Shown one piece after another: positions 1-10,792 of a DNA stretch of 64,000 bases; positions within the stretch are counted from its first letter, which is position 1; every line of letters begins with the position of its first letter. The position numbers and the translations under genes are program-made. A model generated the notes under the pieces. It saw only the letters and a program-made list of their open reading frames with translations. It had not been told where the DNA came from and did no database searches. This DNA comes from Psoroptes ovis (lineage: Eukaryota; Arthropoda; Arachnida; Sarcoptiformes; Psoroptidae), in contig PQWQ01000004.1 of assembly GCA_002943765.1 (NCBI GenBank), forward strand, positions 930,001-994,000, in the 5' to 3' direction.

Positions 1-566
1 AATTGGAATTATGACAGAGATATATTGTTGGAAATAGTCAAAAAATAATTGACATAAATCACCAAATTTTTTCTTTTATTTAAAATTCAATGTAAATAGA
101 CATATTTCAAGATTTTTATTTTTCAAAAGAAATTTCAAACAATAATATTACATAATGATGATCATTTATTTTTTTGAAAAAAGTAAAAAATGATCGCCCT
201 TTCTATTTACATCCATCCATTCATTCATTCATCTATCCATCCAATTTATCCTCATCTAATACATCTGTTTTTTCTTTAAGAAAAATGTGAGAAAGCTGAT
301 TAAACACTGAAGCAGAGAAAAGCAAATCTTTCGGAGAAAATCTTGAAACGTTAAGCTTTGAAATATTTCCAAGATTAAAGCTTTTTGAATGAAAAATCTC
401 TGTGAATATCTGTAAATCTGCTGGATTTTTTCAATTTTCACAAATCAAAAATTATTCAGGCAAAAGGCTTTTGTTTCACGATAAATTAATAATAATAAGA
501 AAGCCGAGATATACAAAGATATATATCAGTGATACAAACGTTGTTTATATGTTGTTGAAATAAATA

Positions 567-647
567 TTAGATTGCCCGAAAAGTTTTTGCCGATTATATC
601 GTTGAAAAATCATTGGAAAATTCGCAAAAACTTTTCGGAGAACCTAA
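567..647. mobile_element. 80-bp mariner-type MITE, copy 1 (type A)
   Basis: Imperfect hairpin opening TTAGATTGCCCGAAAAG and closing with CTTTTCGGAGAACCTAA, with the type A core (ttatatcgttg). A TA lies on the left; the right TA is mutated. Length 81 bp. Confidence 0.85.
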
Positions 648-1060
648 ATAAAACAAAAAACAAAACATTCACATACAAGTAAATCATTACACGCCGATAT
701 TATTTGGGTGATAATGGTCTATGTTGTTCTAGCTGTTGTTGTTATTGTTGCTGTTATCACTGTTATCATTGTGTTGATGATTATATGATAATTCATACAA
801 ACAAAAAACATACAAATGAACATACAAACAAACAATACGATCAACAATACTTGAAAATAATCGAAATAATGATAATAATCAAAATAATACAAGTATTACA
901 AATGATTGTAATGCTAATTATCTATTTTCTTATATGATTTTTCCAATTTCTTTTGTTGTTCATGCTTTTCTTCTATTTTCATTCATTTAGACATCCATTG
1001 AATTGAATCAAAATGAAATGAATCGAAATTTTTTTTTCAAAATTATCAAATAAAAATATA

Positions 1061-1140
1061 TTGGGCTGTCCGAAAAGTTTTTGCCGATTTTTAGAAGTTC
1101 TTCAATTGGTAAATCGGCAAAAACTTTACGGACAATCCAA
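1061..1140. mobile_element. 80-bp mariner-type MITE, copy 2 (type D core)
   Basis: Exactly 80 bp between TA dinucleotides, opening TTGGGCTGTCCGAAAAG. The core (gaagttcttcaattggta) is shared with the copy at 62439, which defines a sub-family. Confidence 0.9.
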
Positions 1141-1724
1141 TATACATTATCAAATATATAATATATAATAATAATAAACAACAACAACAACAGCAGCAGA
1201 GAAAATGAATGAATGCTGAATAAATGAATGAATGGTACACAATTAACGGCACGATTTTTTTTTGCCCTATTACAAATAAGAAATTTGAAAAAAAACTTTG
1301 AGAAACAAATAAGCAAGATGCATAAACATAATAATCAACAAGTGGAAATATAAGAGATGAATATATGTGTCTTAACACACACACACACATAAAGAGATAA
1401 TAGGCGCTGAAAAGAGACCTATTTTTCTGCTGCTTTAAAAGACTATAGATTTTTTTTCAGCTTATTTATTTGAGTACATTTTCTATAATTCATTCATTCA
1501 TATATCTATCGATATCGATGTTCCAGAAAAGAAAAAAATCACCATTAAAACATTCAAAAAATCGGACAAAAAAACAAATGAATGAATGAATGAATAAATA
1601 AATAAATAAACATGATTATCATTAATTTCAAATAAATTATCATCATCATCACTATTATCATCGATATTATACCTATTATTATTATATTTAGATAATTCAT
1701 TGATTTATCAAATGAATATATATA

Positions 1725-1806
1725 TTAGATTGTCCGAAAAGTTGTTGCGGATTTTTTAATTATTTTCCAACGATATAATCGGCAAAAAACTTTTCGGACA
1801 GCCTAT
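1725..1806. mobile_element. 80-bp mariner-type MITE, copy 3
   Basis: 82 bp, TA on both sides, ends TTAGATTGTCCG and CGGACAGCCTAT. The core reads as type A in reverse orientation (ccaacgatataatcgg). Confidence 0.85.
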
Positions 1807-2665
1807 TAATTTTCATTCATTTATTTATATTTATTTATTATTGAGTTTAGAGCACAAATGCGAAATCTAAATTGAAATATATCGTGTATATATATTGATA
1901 TTAACTCAATATTACATTATTTTTTTTCGGCGGTAAATTTATACGCTGCTTTTCTTCACTTAAAAATGTAAATTTCTGTACTCAAACAGATCAAATCAAT
2001 TCAAACACATGATGATGAATCATTTATTGATAGATGGATGAACATATTTAATATTTATACGAGTTTATATTGATTTCGTATATCGAATTAATCAGTATTC
2101 ATTCATTTATTTATTTATTAAGATTATTCAGATTCAGATTATTTTCTATTCATTTCATCCGATTTTCTTTGAGTTTCTTCGGTTATATTTTTACGATTTA
2201 TTTCAATTTCTTATATATGTGTAAGTAAATATGCAGCAAAACAAAAACATGTTTTGGCCTAAAAATGAATCTTATTTTAGTTTTTTCCAAAACTTTAGTC
2301 TTTGATTTGTCTTACTTAGATCTAAACAAGTGAATTTATTCGAAAATTATTCAAAATTATTGAACAAAGCTTGCTGTTCATTGTCTTGAAATGTCTAAAA
2401 TTATTTGTTCTTTTAGCTTTGAAGAAAAGGCTAAGAAAAAAATATTGATTTCATTTATTTTAATGAGTTGATTGAATGAATGAATGGAAAATGAATTTGG
2501 ATACAAATCAAATCAAAAACAAAATAATAAAATGTGTGAACATTTTCAAATTTTCATTCGTGATACGTAAATCGTGGAAACTTGTCAAAATCTCATTGTA
2601 TTTCATCAATGATATTTATATTTGAATTCATTTGATGCATTTGAATTTTTGTTGATTATCAAATA

Positions 2666-2745
2666 CTAGATTGTTCGAAAAGTTCATTCGACTTAATCAA
2701 TAGAGTTGTTCATGAAAATCGGCCAAAACTTTTTGGACATTCTAA
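2666..2745. mobile_element. 80-bp mariner-type MITE, copy 4 (type C)
   Basis: Exactly 80 bp, TA-flanked. The inner part (cttaatcaatagagttg) is shared only with the copy at 38595 and differs from all other copies, so these two form a separate sub-family. Confidence 0.85.
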
Positions 2746-3044
2746 TACATTCAATCAAACAACGTAGGAGTATATTATTTAAAAAGGTATTATTGGGAAT
2801 AAGGATAAGGATTGGTCAATTTTTTTCAAAATATTCATTATCTTAGTTTTTCGAGTATTATATCTTTAGATATAATAATACTTTTACATTTAATTTCCAT
2901 ATTTATTTTATTATTTCATTTGATTTCATTATTTATGAATGAAAATTTCAATTTTCACCACTCGTATGCATTAGATGATGCCTTCCATTATTTTGAGAAC
3001 AACTTTAAGAACCCACAACAACAACAAACACACCTACACACCTG

Positions 3045-3049
<5 letters not shown>

Positions 3050-3078
<29 letters not shown>
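3050..3078. repeat. (CA)n microsatellite
   Basis: Uninterrupted CA dinucleotides following an interrupted CA-rich stretch from about 3028. A reading frame passes through it as Thr-His repeats but is not coding. Confidence 0.9.
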
Positions 3079-3634
3079 ATGGATGATGTTATAATTTTTG
3101 ATTTAATTCTGATTTATTTGAAATATATTCATGATTATTTTCATTACTTCATTCAAATAAACTAAAACCTTCATTCAAAGACTAACACACACAGATTAAA
3201 TACATTGAGATCATAAACACACAATAATATACAATAAAAAACCAATAATAATAATAATTGAAACTTTAACATCTAAATGGATAGATGAATGAATTCAAAT
3301 TTTTTCACGAGTATTTTGAAAGCAATATTCAAAAGCATCTATGTGTGAATATATTTCTCAAAGTTTCTCAAAGTACCACACCTATTCAATTATTAAGAAA
3401 TGGTCAAGTAAAAAGTGAATGAAAGCAGAAATTTCTTGTTCAAAATGGACAATTTGAATGCTTTGAATTTCTTTTGACTTCGGATTCGCAGGGATCGATA
3501 ATCAAAATTGATAATATGATTTGAAAGTTAAAAATTGATTTGAATGGAGAAATTTGAAATTGATTTGAATTAAGGAAATTGAATTGGGGAAAATTTGAAA
3601 AATTGAAATTTTTGGAAAATTGAATAAAACTTAC

Positions 3635-5240
3635 ATTAATCAACAATGATTTGGCTTGTAAATAAAACAATTCGATTGTATTCACATCATGTAATAATGT
3701 GATTGATTCGATGAAATATCTTGATGAAAAAAAAATGAAATTGAAAGGAGAAAATTTCAATTAATCGAATGAAATTGAAATTGAATGAAATTGAAATATT
3801 TGAAATTGACTATTTCCATTTCAACAAGGAAAAATCATAATATCCGAGATTTTCCCGAAATGATAATCATTGAGAATTCAAGCATTCCACTTACTTGACA
3901 AGAAAATACAATACAAGATGATGTTGATCTTTTCGTTGCTGTTGTTGTTGATGTTGATGCGGTAATTGTGATTGATTATTATCATAATCAAAATTTCGCT
4001 GATGATAATCATAACAATAATCATCATGTTGACCAATATCACCATTACGGACACCATTATCATGATCATCAACATCATCATCATCGCCATCATCGACATT
4101 ATCATAATCATCGACAACAGCATCATCACAGTTATCATTATCGTCAACTTTATCAACAAGATTGACATCAATAATATGATTATTATTATTGCTTATTTGA
4201 TCACAATTATCGATATTATAATCGACATTATTATTATCAAAATAATTATTAATATTGTCAATATGTTCATAATTGTTGCTATTGTTATGATATTTATCAC
4301 AATTATTGCCATTACAATCATTATATTCTTTATTATCATCAAATGATTGTAATGATGATGATAATGATGACAATGATGATGATGTTGTTGTTGTTGTTGT
4401 TGTCATTGATTTATGATTATTATTATTTATCAAATTTGTTTTAATTATTGATGATTTATCAATAACGATTGTTTCTGGTGTATTCAATATTAATGGTAAT
4501 GGTGGTGGTGGATTAGATGGTAAAGGTGGTGGTGGTGGTGTTGATGTTGTTGGTGGTGGTTGTATTGGTCGATGATTATTCTGATTTATTTTCATGGAAT
4601 TCGAATTTGAATTAGATGATTGACGATTATTTTTATTTTTCAAACATTTCATTTTACTTTTATTCGGTAATTTTGAATTTAATTTTATTAATTTTAGCTT
4701 TTCACAATATTTATTATTATGATTATCATGATTATGATTTATTACTTGATTTGGCGATTGTTGTTGCTGTGTTGATGATTTTGAATGTTGAACATTTTGT
4801 ACCTGTTGTCTGGCTGGTTTTTGATCGGCAGTGATGAAATTTTGATTCTGTATCATGGCATATTCATGTTCTAGTACACGCTTTTCAAGATTTAACCAAT
4901 TATATTGTCCACTTTATTAATTTTAAATGAAAAAAAAACAATTGAATTCAATGGAAATTCATTTTTTAATTGAAATATATACATACGTTTCATCTAAAAA
5001 TGCTAGACCAAAATATTCTTTTTCTTTCAAATCAAAATGTGATGCCACAGTATCGAATAAATCACCAGCAAATAGACGAGGCTATTTGAATGAATAAATA
5101 AATAAATTGAAATGTCAAATAAAAAAATTTAAATTATTCAAATTAAAAATTACCTGAATCAAAATTTCAACACTACGACCATCAAGTAAAATTACTTCAC
5201 CCCAGCGACAATTTTGTTGTTGTTGTTGTTGATTTGACAT
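3635..5240 (-). CDS. FRMD4A/B-like FERM protein, N-terminal exons (partial)
   Basis: Exons on the minus strand: 5240-5154, 5081-4987, 4911-3895 and 3719-3635, all with GT-AG borders and matching phases. The start of the FERM F1 lobe reads ...ILLDGRSVEILIQ / ...FDTVASHFDLKEKEYFGLAF / LDETGQYNWLNLEKRVLEHE, then LVLYFLVKYFIES, then DVNTIELFYLQAKSLL. This order matches the F1-F2 region of vertebrate FRMD4A/FRMD4B, scaffolds that bind cytohesins/Par3 at cell junctions (family knowledge). The start is the first ATG, followed by a Gln run. Exon 3 carries about 310 residues of Asn/Asp/His-rich and Pro-rich sequence between RVLEHE and LVLYFLVK, where vertebrate proteins have only a few residues. The frame stays open and in phase across all 1,017 bp, so I treat it as coding. 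Later exons are not seen and presumably lie beyond the left edge. Confidence 0.8.
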
Positions 5241-6264
5241 GATTTATTGTGTATATGTGACAATATATAATTTTCAATTCTCATTCGATGAAAGCACAAA
5301 GATTTCTTAAGAAATTAATTGAAATTTCAAATTAATTGACACAACATTTCGATGATAATCAACATTTGTCAATCATGGCAGCTGATTAAAGAGATATTTT
5401 CTTGGTATTTAAAATTTTATTTATTTACAAATATCAAATATTCGAATATATTTGATTGCACCTACACATAAAGACACATTGGAAAATTGAATAATATATG
5501 TATGAATCATCAACAAATCATGTTTATTTTGTTTAGTTTCATTTATTCAAAAATTTTATTTTAAGCACAAATAGAAGAGAAATCTCTGAAATAAATATGT
5601 TTCATCGTTTTAAATATTTTTGATGAAATTATCTATTCACACAAAGGGTTGAATTGAATGAATGAATGATTGAATAATGAAAGGATTTCTTGTCATTTCA
5701 TGTCATGATTCATTTTGTAAAAATTTACATTTTTCACACATGAAATTTGAAACACCATACAACTGAAATAATTGGTTGGTAATTAATTGGTTTTCATTCG
5801 TTTATATTTTGACAATTTGATTATTGTTTCATCACCAAAAAGAAAAATTATCAAAGTTTCATATGGCACGAGATTATAGATTTTCATTCAAAATTTTCAA
5901 TTTAAAAACAATTTCGATTTAAAACAAATTTAAATTCAAAAATTATTAAATTCAAACTCATCCAACAGCACACACACACACACACATAGGCACAAGTGAA
6001 TTGAATGAATGATAAATATCAACATTAATAATTTGCACAAAAATATTTTTCAAAAAATTGATTATAATTGAAATGACTTGAAAATTTTCAAAAATGAAAA
6101 TATTAAACTTTGAATCGTTTGAATTGTTTGCAGAAATTGTTTGAAAAAATTCAAATAAATAAACAAATAGCATCAAATATTGTATTTGAATTGGTAGAAA
6201 GAAATGAAAATGTTTTTGATAAAGTTTTTAGGTGATAAAATTTACCAAAAAAAAAAAAAAAATA

Positions 6265-6344
6265 TTTGATTGCCCGAAAAGTTTTTGCCGATTATATCGT
6301 GGAGAATCATGAGAAAATTGGCAAGAACTTATCGGACAATCTAA
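6265..6344. mobile_element. 80-bp mariner-type MITE, copy 5 (type A)
   Basis: Exactly 80 bp, TA-flanked, opening TTTGATTGCCCGAAAAG with the type A core (ttatatcgtgg). It lies directly after a poly-A run. Confidence 0.9.
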
Positions 6345-6610
6345 TAAGTAAAACACATATACACACAAATGCACAGACACTTGTTGCTTAGAGATGCTTG
6401 TTTGCTTGCTTGCTTGGCAAATGTTTTATTATTTCCAATTCATTTCATTCAATTGACTTGATGCTGAATTGAATTGAATTGATGTTGAATTTTTATTTTT
6501 TGATTTGATTTGAATTTAATTCAATTAGATGTATATGTATGTGTTGTTCAACACATTATCATTCTCTTTTTCACTTCTATTTGTTTGTGTGTATGTACAT
6601 TGTTTATATA

Positions 6611-6690
6611 TTAGGTTGTCCGAAAAGTTTTTGTCGATTATATCGAAGGGAATTGAGAGAAAATCGGCAAAAACTTATGGGACAACCTAA
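6611..6690. mobile_element. 80-bp mariner-type MITE, copy 6 (hybrid ends)
   Basis: Exactly 80 bp with TATA on both sides. The left end is type A (TTAGGTTGTCCGAAAAG); the right end is type B (CTTATGGGACAACCTAA), so the two arms mismatch at the positions that define the types. Confidence 0.92.
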
Positions 6691-7566
6691 TATATAAAAT
6701 ACACATACAATCACATTTATTTAATATACATACATACATTTAAACACATTTATTCGCATGAATTCGGCTGTAATTTGCTTCATAGTCAATTTACAATTGA
6801 ATTTTAGTCATTTTTCAATTGAATTTTTGAATTTTCATTTGATTTGAAATTAATTTTCCATAAACTACGTTTCAACCAGAGAAAAATAATTGATAAATAA
6901 ATAAACGTTTAACACACAATTATTTGTATTTATTTGTATGGACGATATATAATCAAATGACAATAATCAATGGGCACAAATTAGTAAAAGATAAACATTC
7001 ATTTCTTTTATTTATTTTGATTCAGTTAATTCATTGTAAGCATCACATCATTGTTGATAAATAATAAATAATACAATTCAAGTACATACATACAAATATA
7101 TATTCGAATATATTGATGTATACGGAACAATAAACTAGGAATATGTCTGTATGTACAAGCATACACACACACACACATATTCATGTATATAAACAACAAA
7201 TATTCATAAATATCGAAGAAATAACACTTGTTGCTTTCGATGTTTCTTGGATGTTGTTTTGATGTTCTTTTTCTTCTGTTGTTGATGTTCTGCTGTTCTT
7301 CAATTGTTCAAATGTTCAAGATCCTTGATCGAACAAACAAATATACCTTGAATTGAATGCATTGATTTTTCTTTTCTTATTATCCATCATTTGTCTTTTA
7401 AAAAAAATCGGTGAATAGTCAGCGAGAGAGAGAGAGCAAGTGAATATATTATATTAAATGTATATTCAATATCAAGAAGAAGGAGAAGAAGAATTGAAGG
7501 AATTTTGTTTCGTTTCAAAGAAAATTGTATTTCTTCTACTTTGATTTTTTTTTTGATTATTCGGGG

Positions 7567-7734
7567 TCGTAGTGGTGGTCATGATGGTTGTGGTGGTCAT
7601 GATAGTGGCCATGCTTCAATTGTTTATATGGCTTATTTTTCCAATTTTTTTTTTGGCGGTGATTTACCTTAGAGCCATATTGGTATTGGCGATATGTAAT
7701 AGCCAGAGAAGCATATATTTTCATATATATATAT
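7567..7734 (-). CDS. Possible 55-aa His-rich small ORF or terminal exon
   Basis: On the minus strand an ATG near 7734 opens a 55-codon frame ending in a stop near 7567. It begins MKIYASLAITYRQYQYGSK and ends in a His/Asp tail (HGHYHDHHNHHDHHYDPE). Local GC is clearly higher than in the flanks. A GTAAAT follows the SK codons and an AG precedes PYKQ, so a 36-bp intron is also formally possible. The plus strand has open Gly-rich and hydrophobic frames across the same bases, so strand and coding status are uncertain. No family recognised. Confidence 0.25.
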
Positions 7735-8158
7735 GAATGTATAAATCATGAATATATTTTCGATCATATTCATGAATATATGAACACATGTATGCATGGC
7801 TAATGTGAGATTCAAATATTTTTTAAAAAAAAGGTCTTAAAGAATAATGATAATAATACAACAACAACAACGACAACAACTACAATACAACCAACAAGCA
7901 ATGATCACTGACCACCAAGTGTGATTCACTGTTGATGTACAAACAAACAAACATGCATTTCTTTGTTTATATGGCCAACAACAAACAGAAGAGAAAAATA
8001 TTTGACCATTAGTGTTCAATGATTATGGTGGAAAATGGTGATGAATTTTGAAAATAATGAAAATCAATCATTGTTGTTGTTGTTGTTAACGTTGTTCAAA
8101 TATTACCTGTTCTGATCATTAAATTTCAATTGAATATTTACCATTTATAATACATATA

Positions 8159-8238
8159 TTTGGTTGTCCGATAAGTTCTTGCCGATTTTCTCATGATTTC
8201 CTACAATATAATCGGCAGAAACTTTTCGGAAAACCTAA
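8159..8238. mobile_element. 80-bp mariner-type MITE, copy 7 (type A, reverse core)
   Basis: Exactly 80 bp, TA-flanked, opening TTTGGTTGTCCGATAAG with the type A core in reverse orientation (ctcatgatttcctacaatat). Confidence 0.92.
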
Positions 8239-8344
8239 TATATTAGTCGATAGTTTTCGATTATTGTTTACCTAATCAGGTGGTAGTTCTGGTTTTTTCT
8301 TTTTATTTTTTTTTAATTTCTTATTCCATTAATATTGCTGCCCA

Positions 8345-8348
<4 letters not shown>

Positions 8349-8409
<61 letters not shown>
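8349..8409. repeat. (CT)n microsatellite, about 61 bp
   Basis: About 30 uninterrupted CT dinucleotides. A frame through it reads as Ser-Leu repeats and is an artefact. Confidence 0.97.
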
Positions 8410-8416
<7 letters not shown>

Positions 8417-8551
8417 TTCTCTATCCGATTCCTTGATTCATTTGTTACCTCTGAGAATTAATGAATTTTTATCCAATGTTAAACAACATTTGGTAGAAGC
8501 ATTTTCTTCAAGAGCACAACAAGTGTGTTGGCCTGTGTGTGTGTAAATCTA

Positions 8552-8643
8552 TCAGGTTGTCCCATAAGTTCTTGCCGTTTTTTTTGGAACAAAATGAATG
8601 AAAAAAAATTTAAAAAACGGCAAGAACTCATGGGACAACCTAA
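8552..8643. mobile_element. mariner-type MITE, copy 8 (type B, 92 bp)
   Basis: TA-flanked hairpin with type B arms (CCCATAAGTTCTTGCCG). At 92 bp it is the longest copy; the extra bases lie in the A/T-rich loop. Confidence 0.9.
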
Positions 8644-9165
8644 TACAAGGAAAATTGATCATAAGAAATGAATCGAATTGAATTAATCGACTTGATGATT
8701 GAATAGACTTTGAGAGAAAATTTAATAGAGTTTTCAATCAATCAATATCCATTTGTTATTTACCATTTATATTTATTATTGAATTCAATTTTTCAATTCA
8801 ATTTTGGCCAACAACGTGGTGAAGAACCTTGAATAACATTGAAACAAAAAAAATTAATGGAATAAAAACGAAATGAAATGAATGCGTTTCATTTCCTAAT
8901 TGTCTTTCGTCTTATTCTTTTCTTGAATCCATTTTAATGGATTTGAGAAAATTCAATTAATTTTCTTGCTTGTTTTCAATGGATTTTTCATTGTTTGTTG
9001 AATTTGGATTTAAATTGAATCAATTTGAAATAAAAAAAAAGAATAAATGAATAAGAACAATTGTTTCTGTGCGTTGTTTTCCCTAATTTATTTTTATTCA
9101 TTAATAAAGATTAATTAAAAATTTATTTAAACATTCATTTTGTTTCAAGAATTTGTAATAAAATA

Positions 9166-9305
9166 CAGGGTTTTGAGTTTTAATCCAGAGTTTTAAAATT
9201 GAATCCGGTAATTTTACGGTTTAAAATTACATTCAAAACTACGAAAATCAACGTAAAAACTACGAAAATTAATTTTATAACTCCGAATTAAAACTTGAAA
9301 CCCTG
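9166..9305. mobile_element. 140-bp TA-flanked inverted-repeat element, copy 1
   Basis: Opens CAGGGTTTTGAGTTTTAA and closes with TTAAAACTTGAAACCCTG, which are inverted copies, with TA immediately outside both ends. A second copy of the same 140-bp length is at 58176. The TA target and CAGGG ends suggest a Tc1/mariner-superfamily MITE unrelated to the 80-bp family. Confidence 0.8.
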
Positions 9306-9739
9306 TAATTAAAAATAATTTCAAAATTTACCAAATATAAATAAATCTATTCCAATTACAAAATAATGAATAATAATTCAATCAATTTGTTTTTATACAC
9401 AAAATATATGAATTCAATCAGTCGATTATATAATATTCTAGATATTCCCTTCGTTGAACGAAAAAAAAAATTAAATCATATATCTATTGTTTTATCAGGT
9501 ATGACAGGTCCCTACTTCTTGAGCAAGTGTAGCAGCAAGCCAGTGCATTCAGTCCTTTTAGGCATTTACAGAAAATTGGACTAAAAAATTTGACATCATA
9601 TTCATATAATCGATAATTTGTTCAATATTTGTTCGATCAACTTTCAATTGGATTGTATCAATGATGATGAACATATGGATTTTTCTTGTTGTTGATCATT
9701 TTCAAGAAGAGTGGTCATTTTAAATTCAATCATGTTCTG

Positions 9740-9800
9740 GTATAAATAGAACATTTAAAAAAAGTACTATTTATAAACGTACTAATACGTCAGTATCAGT
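9740..9800 (+). promoter_or_regulatory. TATA-box promoter candidate
   Basis: TATAAATA at about 9741 and a second TATA-like site near 9768, with initiator-like TCAGT motifs near 9790-9799, a short distance upstream of the ATG at 9811. The arrangement resembles a metazoan TATA core promoter, but in DNA this AT-rich chance is a serious alternative. Confidence 0.3.
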
Positions 9801-9810
9801 TGAAGAGACA

Positions 9811-9936
9811 ATGGATTCGAATGATGAAACGACAGAAAATGTTAGCATTTTCAATTCAATACTTCACTATACATTTGCCATCTATGATTGGCGAACTGGA
9901 ATAATGGAGCAACAGATATTCAACAGTTTCAAGTGA
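9811..9936 (+). CDS. Possible 41-aa small ORF at the head of the acetyltransferase array
   Basis: The frame starts ATGGATTCG shortly after a TATA-like promoter and ends AAG TGA. It begins MDSNDETTENVSIFNSILHY. It contains the 16-base string ttgccatctatgattg that also occurs inside the repeats upstream of array copies 2 and 3, so it may be a relic of the same repeated module or of a lost gene copy. No function can be assigned. Confidence 0.25.
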   Translation: MDSNDETTENVSIFNSILHYTFAIYDWRTGIMEQQIFNSFK

Positions 9937-9962
9937 TATTATATATTTTATTATTAGTAAAA

Positions 9963-10607
9963 ATTTGTAAAATTATAATTTTTTGCCTGGTTACAAGTTA
10001 TAACCACAATTACCAGCGCAATCTGGGCTCATTTCTTAAAGAGTAGAAGAAGCATTAGAATGAATGCGAATTTTTTTATAAAAATAAAATAATGTTAATT
10101 TATAATATTATTTAAACATTACTTTCAACAAAGGCGGCCATTTTGAATACACCATTATCAAATCATCTAGCGCAGATTTGGTGCAGTAAAGAATATAATA
10201 TAATTTTGTAAAATATAAAAATTTGTAATGGTAATCAATGCTGGTTGTCCAAGTTACAACCACAATTACAAGCGCAGTGTTGGATCTTTTATAAATTAGT
10301 AGTAGAAGCATTATAATGAATGTAATTTCTTTGTAAAAATGTAATAAATAAAATTATTTTATATTTATAACCATTATTTTCCACTATTTTTATTTTGTTT
10401 TCAATTTAGCTGTTGTTAAAGTATTTGCTTTTGTTTACAAATTTACAATTTTTTTTTTTAAAACCACGTGTTTCAAATATTAATTTTCTAATTTATTAAA
10501 ATTTTTTGAAAAAATTTAATCGTTTTCATTTCATTTTAAAATCCAAATTCATTTATCAAACAAACAATACGAATTATAATCATATTAATAATAATCGGTG
10601 AGTTTTC
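9963..10607 (+). repeat. Upstream module of array copy 1 (diverged)
   Basis: Corresponds to the last two thirds of the modules at 12631-13857 and 16291-17356. Shared landmarks, in order, are gcctggttacaagttata, aaggcggccattttgaat, tcatctagcgcagatttgg, the block with gcgcagtgttggatc, an aaaccacgtgtttcaaat site and a splice donor atcggtgagttttc. It is less similar to the other two than they are to each other. It holds two related sub-units (near 9989 and 10240). Confidence 0.8.
10465..10470. promoter_or_regulatory. Conserved CACGTG E-box, array copy 1
   Basis: A perfect CACGTG palindrome in an aaaccacgtgtttcaaat context, present at the same place before all three array genes. CACGTG is the core site of bHLH-type factors; use as a promoter element is inferred. 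Confidence 0.5.
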
Positions 10608-10661
10608 TTTGTTTATAATTTAATGTTTTTATTTATAAATATATTTATATCATCAATGTAG
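10598..10661 (+). other. 5'-UTR intron of array copy 1
   Basis: The conserved donor atcg|gtgagttttc, present in all three copies, and a likely acceptor catcaatgtag. It implies an untranslated first exon between the CACGTG site and the donor. Confidence 0.5.
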
Positions 10662-10792
10662 TAAAATTCAAAATCAGCAATCAGCAAAATTATCATTTAA
10701 ACTTGCACGTGCATATATACATCGTGCGATCGACTTTAATTTAAAATTTGATAAAGATATATGTTCAAATTCTTGATCTTATTTCTGAAAAA

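Larger units (their letters stand above)
1..3634 (-). other. Presumed large intron of the FRMD4-like gene
   Basis: After the exon ending at 3635 there is a good donor (gtaagt) but no further FERM-like coding exon that I can recognise on the minus strand down to position 1. The stretch is AT-rich and holds four 80-bp MITEs, a CA tract and poorly conserved short reading frames. I infer that it is the beginning of an intron longer than 3.6 kb, with the rest of the gene beyond the left edge; it could also be partly intergenic if the gene is truncated. Confidence 0.45.
5241..9165. other. Intergenic, MITE-bearing
   Basis: Upstream of the FRMD4-like gene. It holds four mariner-type MITEs, a 61-bp CT tract and one small ambiguous reading frame near 7.6 kb. 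No other supported gene is seen on either strand. Confidence 0.6.

Noticed and set aside
3972..4346. Ile-rich frames on the plus strand opposite the FRMD4-like insertion
   Set aside because: Shadow frames of the Asn/Asp-rich coding sequence on the minus strand.
8280..8546. 88-codon frame with a Ser-Leu repeat
   Set aside because: Produced by the CT microsatellite; no homology or splice signals.
9366..9584. 72-codon frame containing FLSKCSSKP, considered as a decayed fourth acetyltransferase copy
   Set aside because: Similarity to the SLSKC part of copy 1 is only a few residues; no second cysteine pair or GNAT core nearby.
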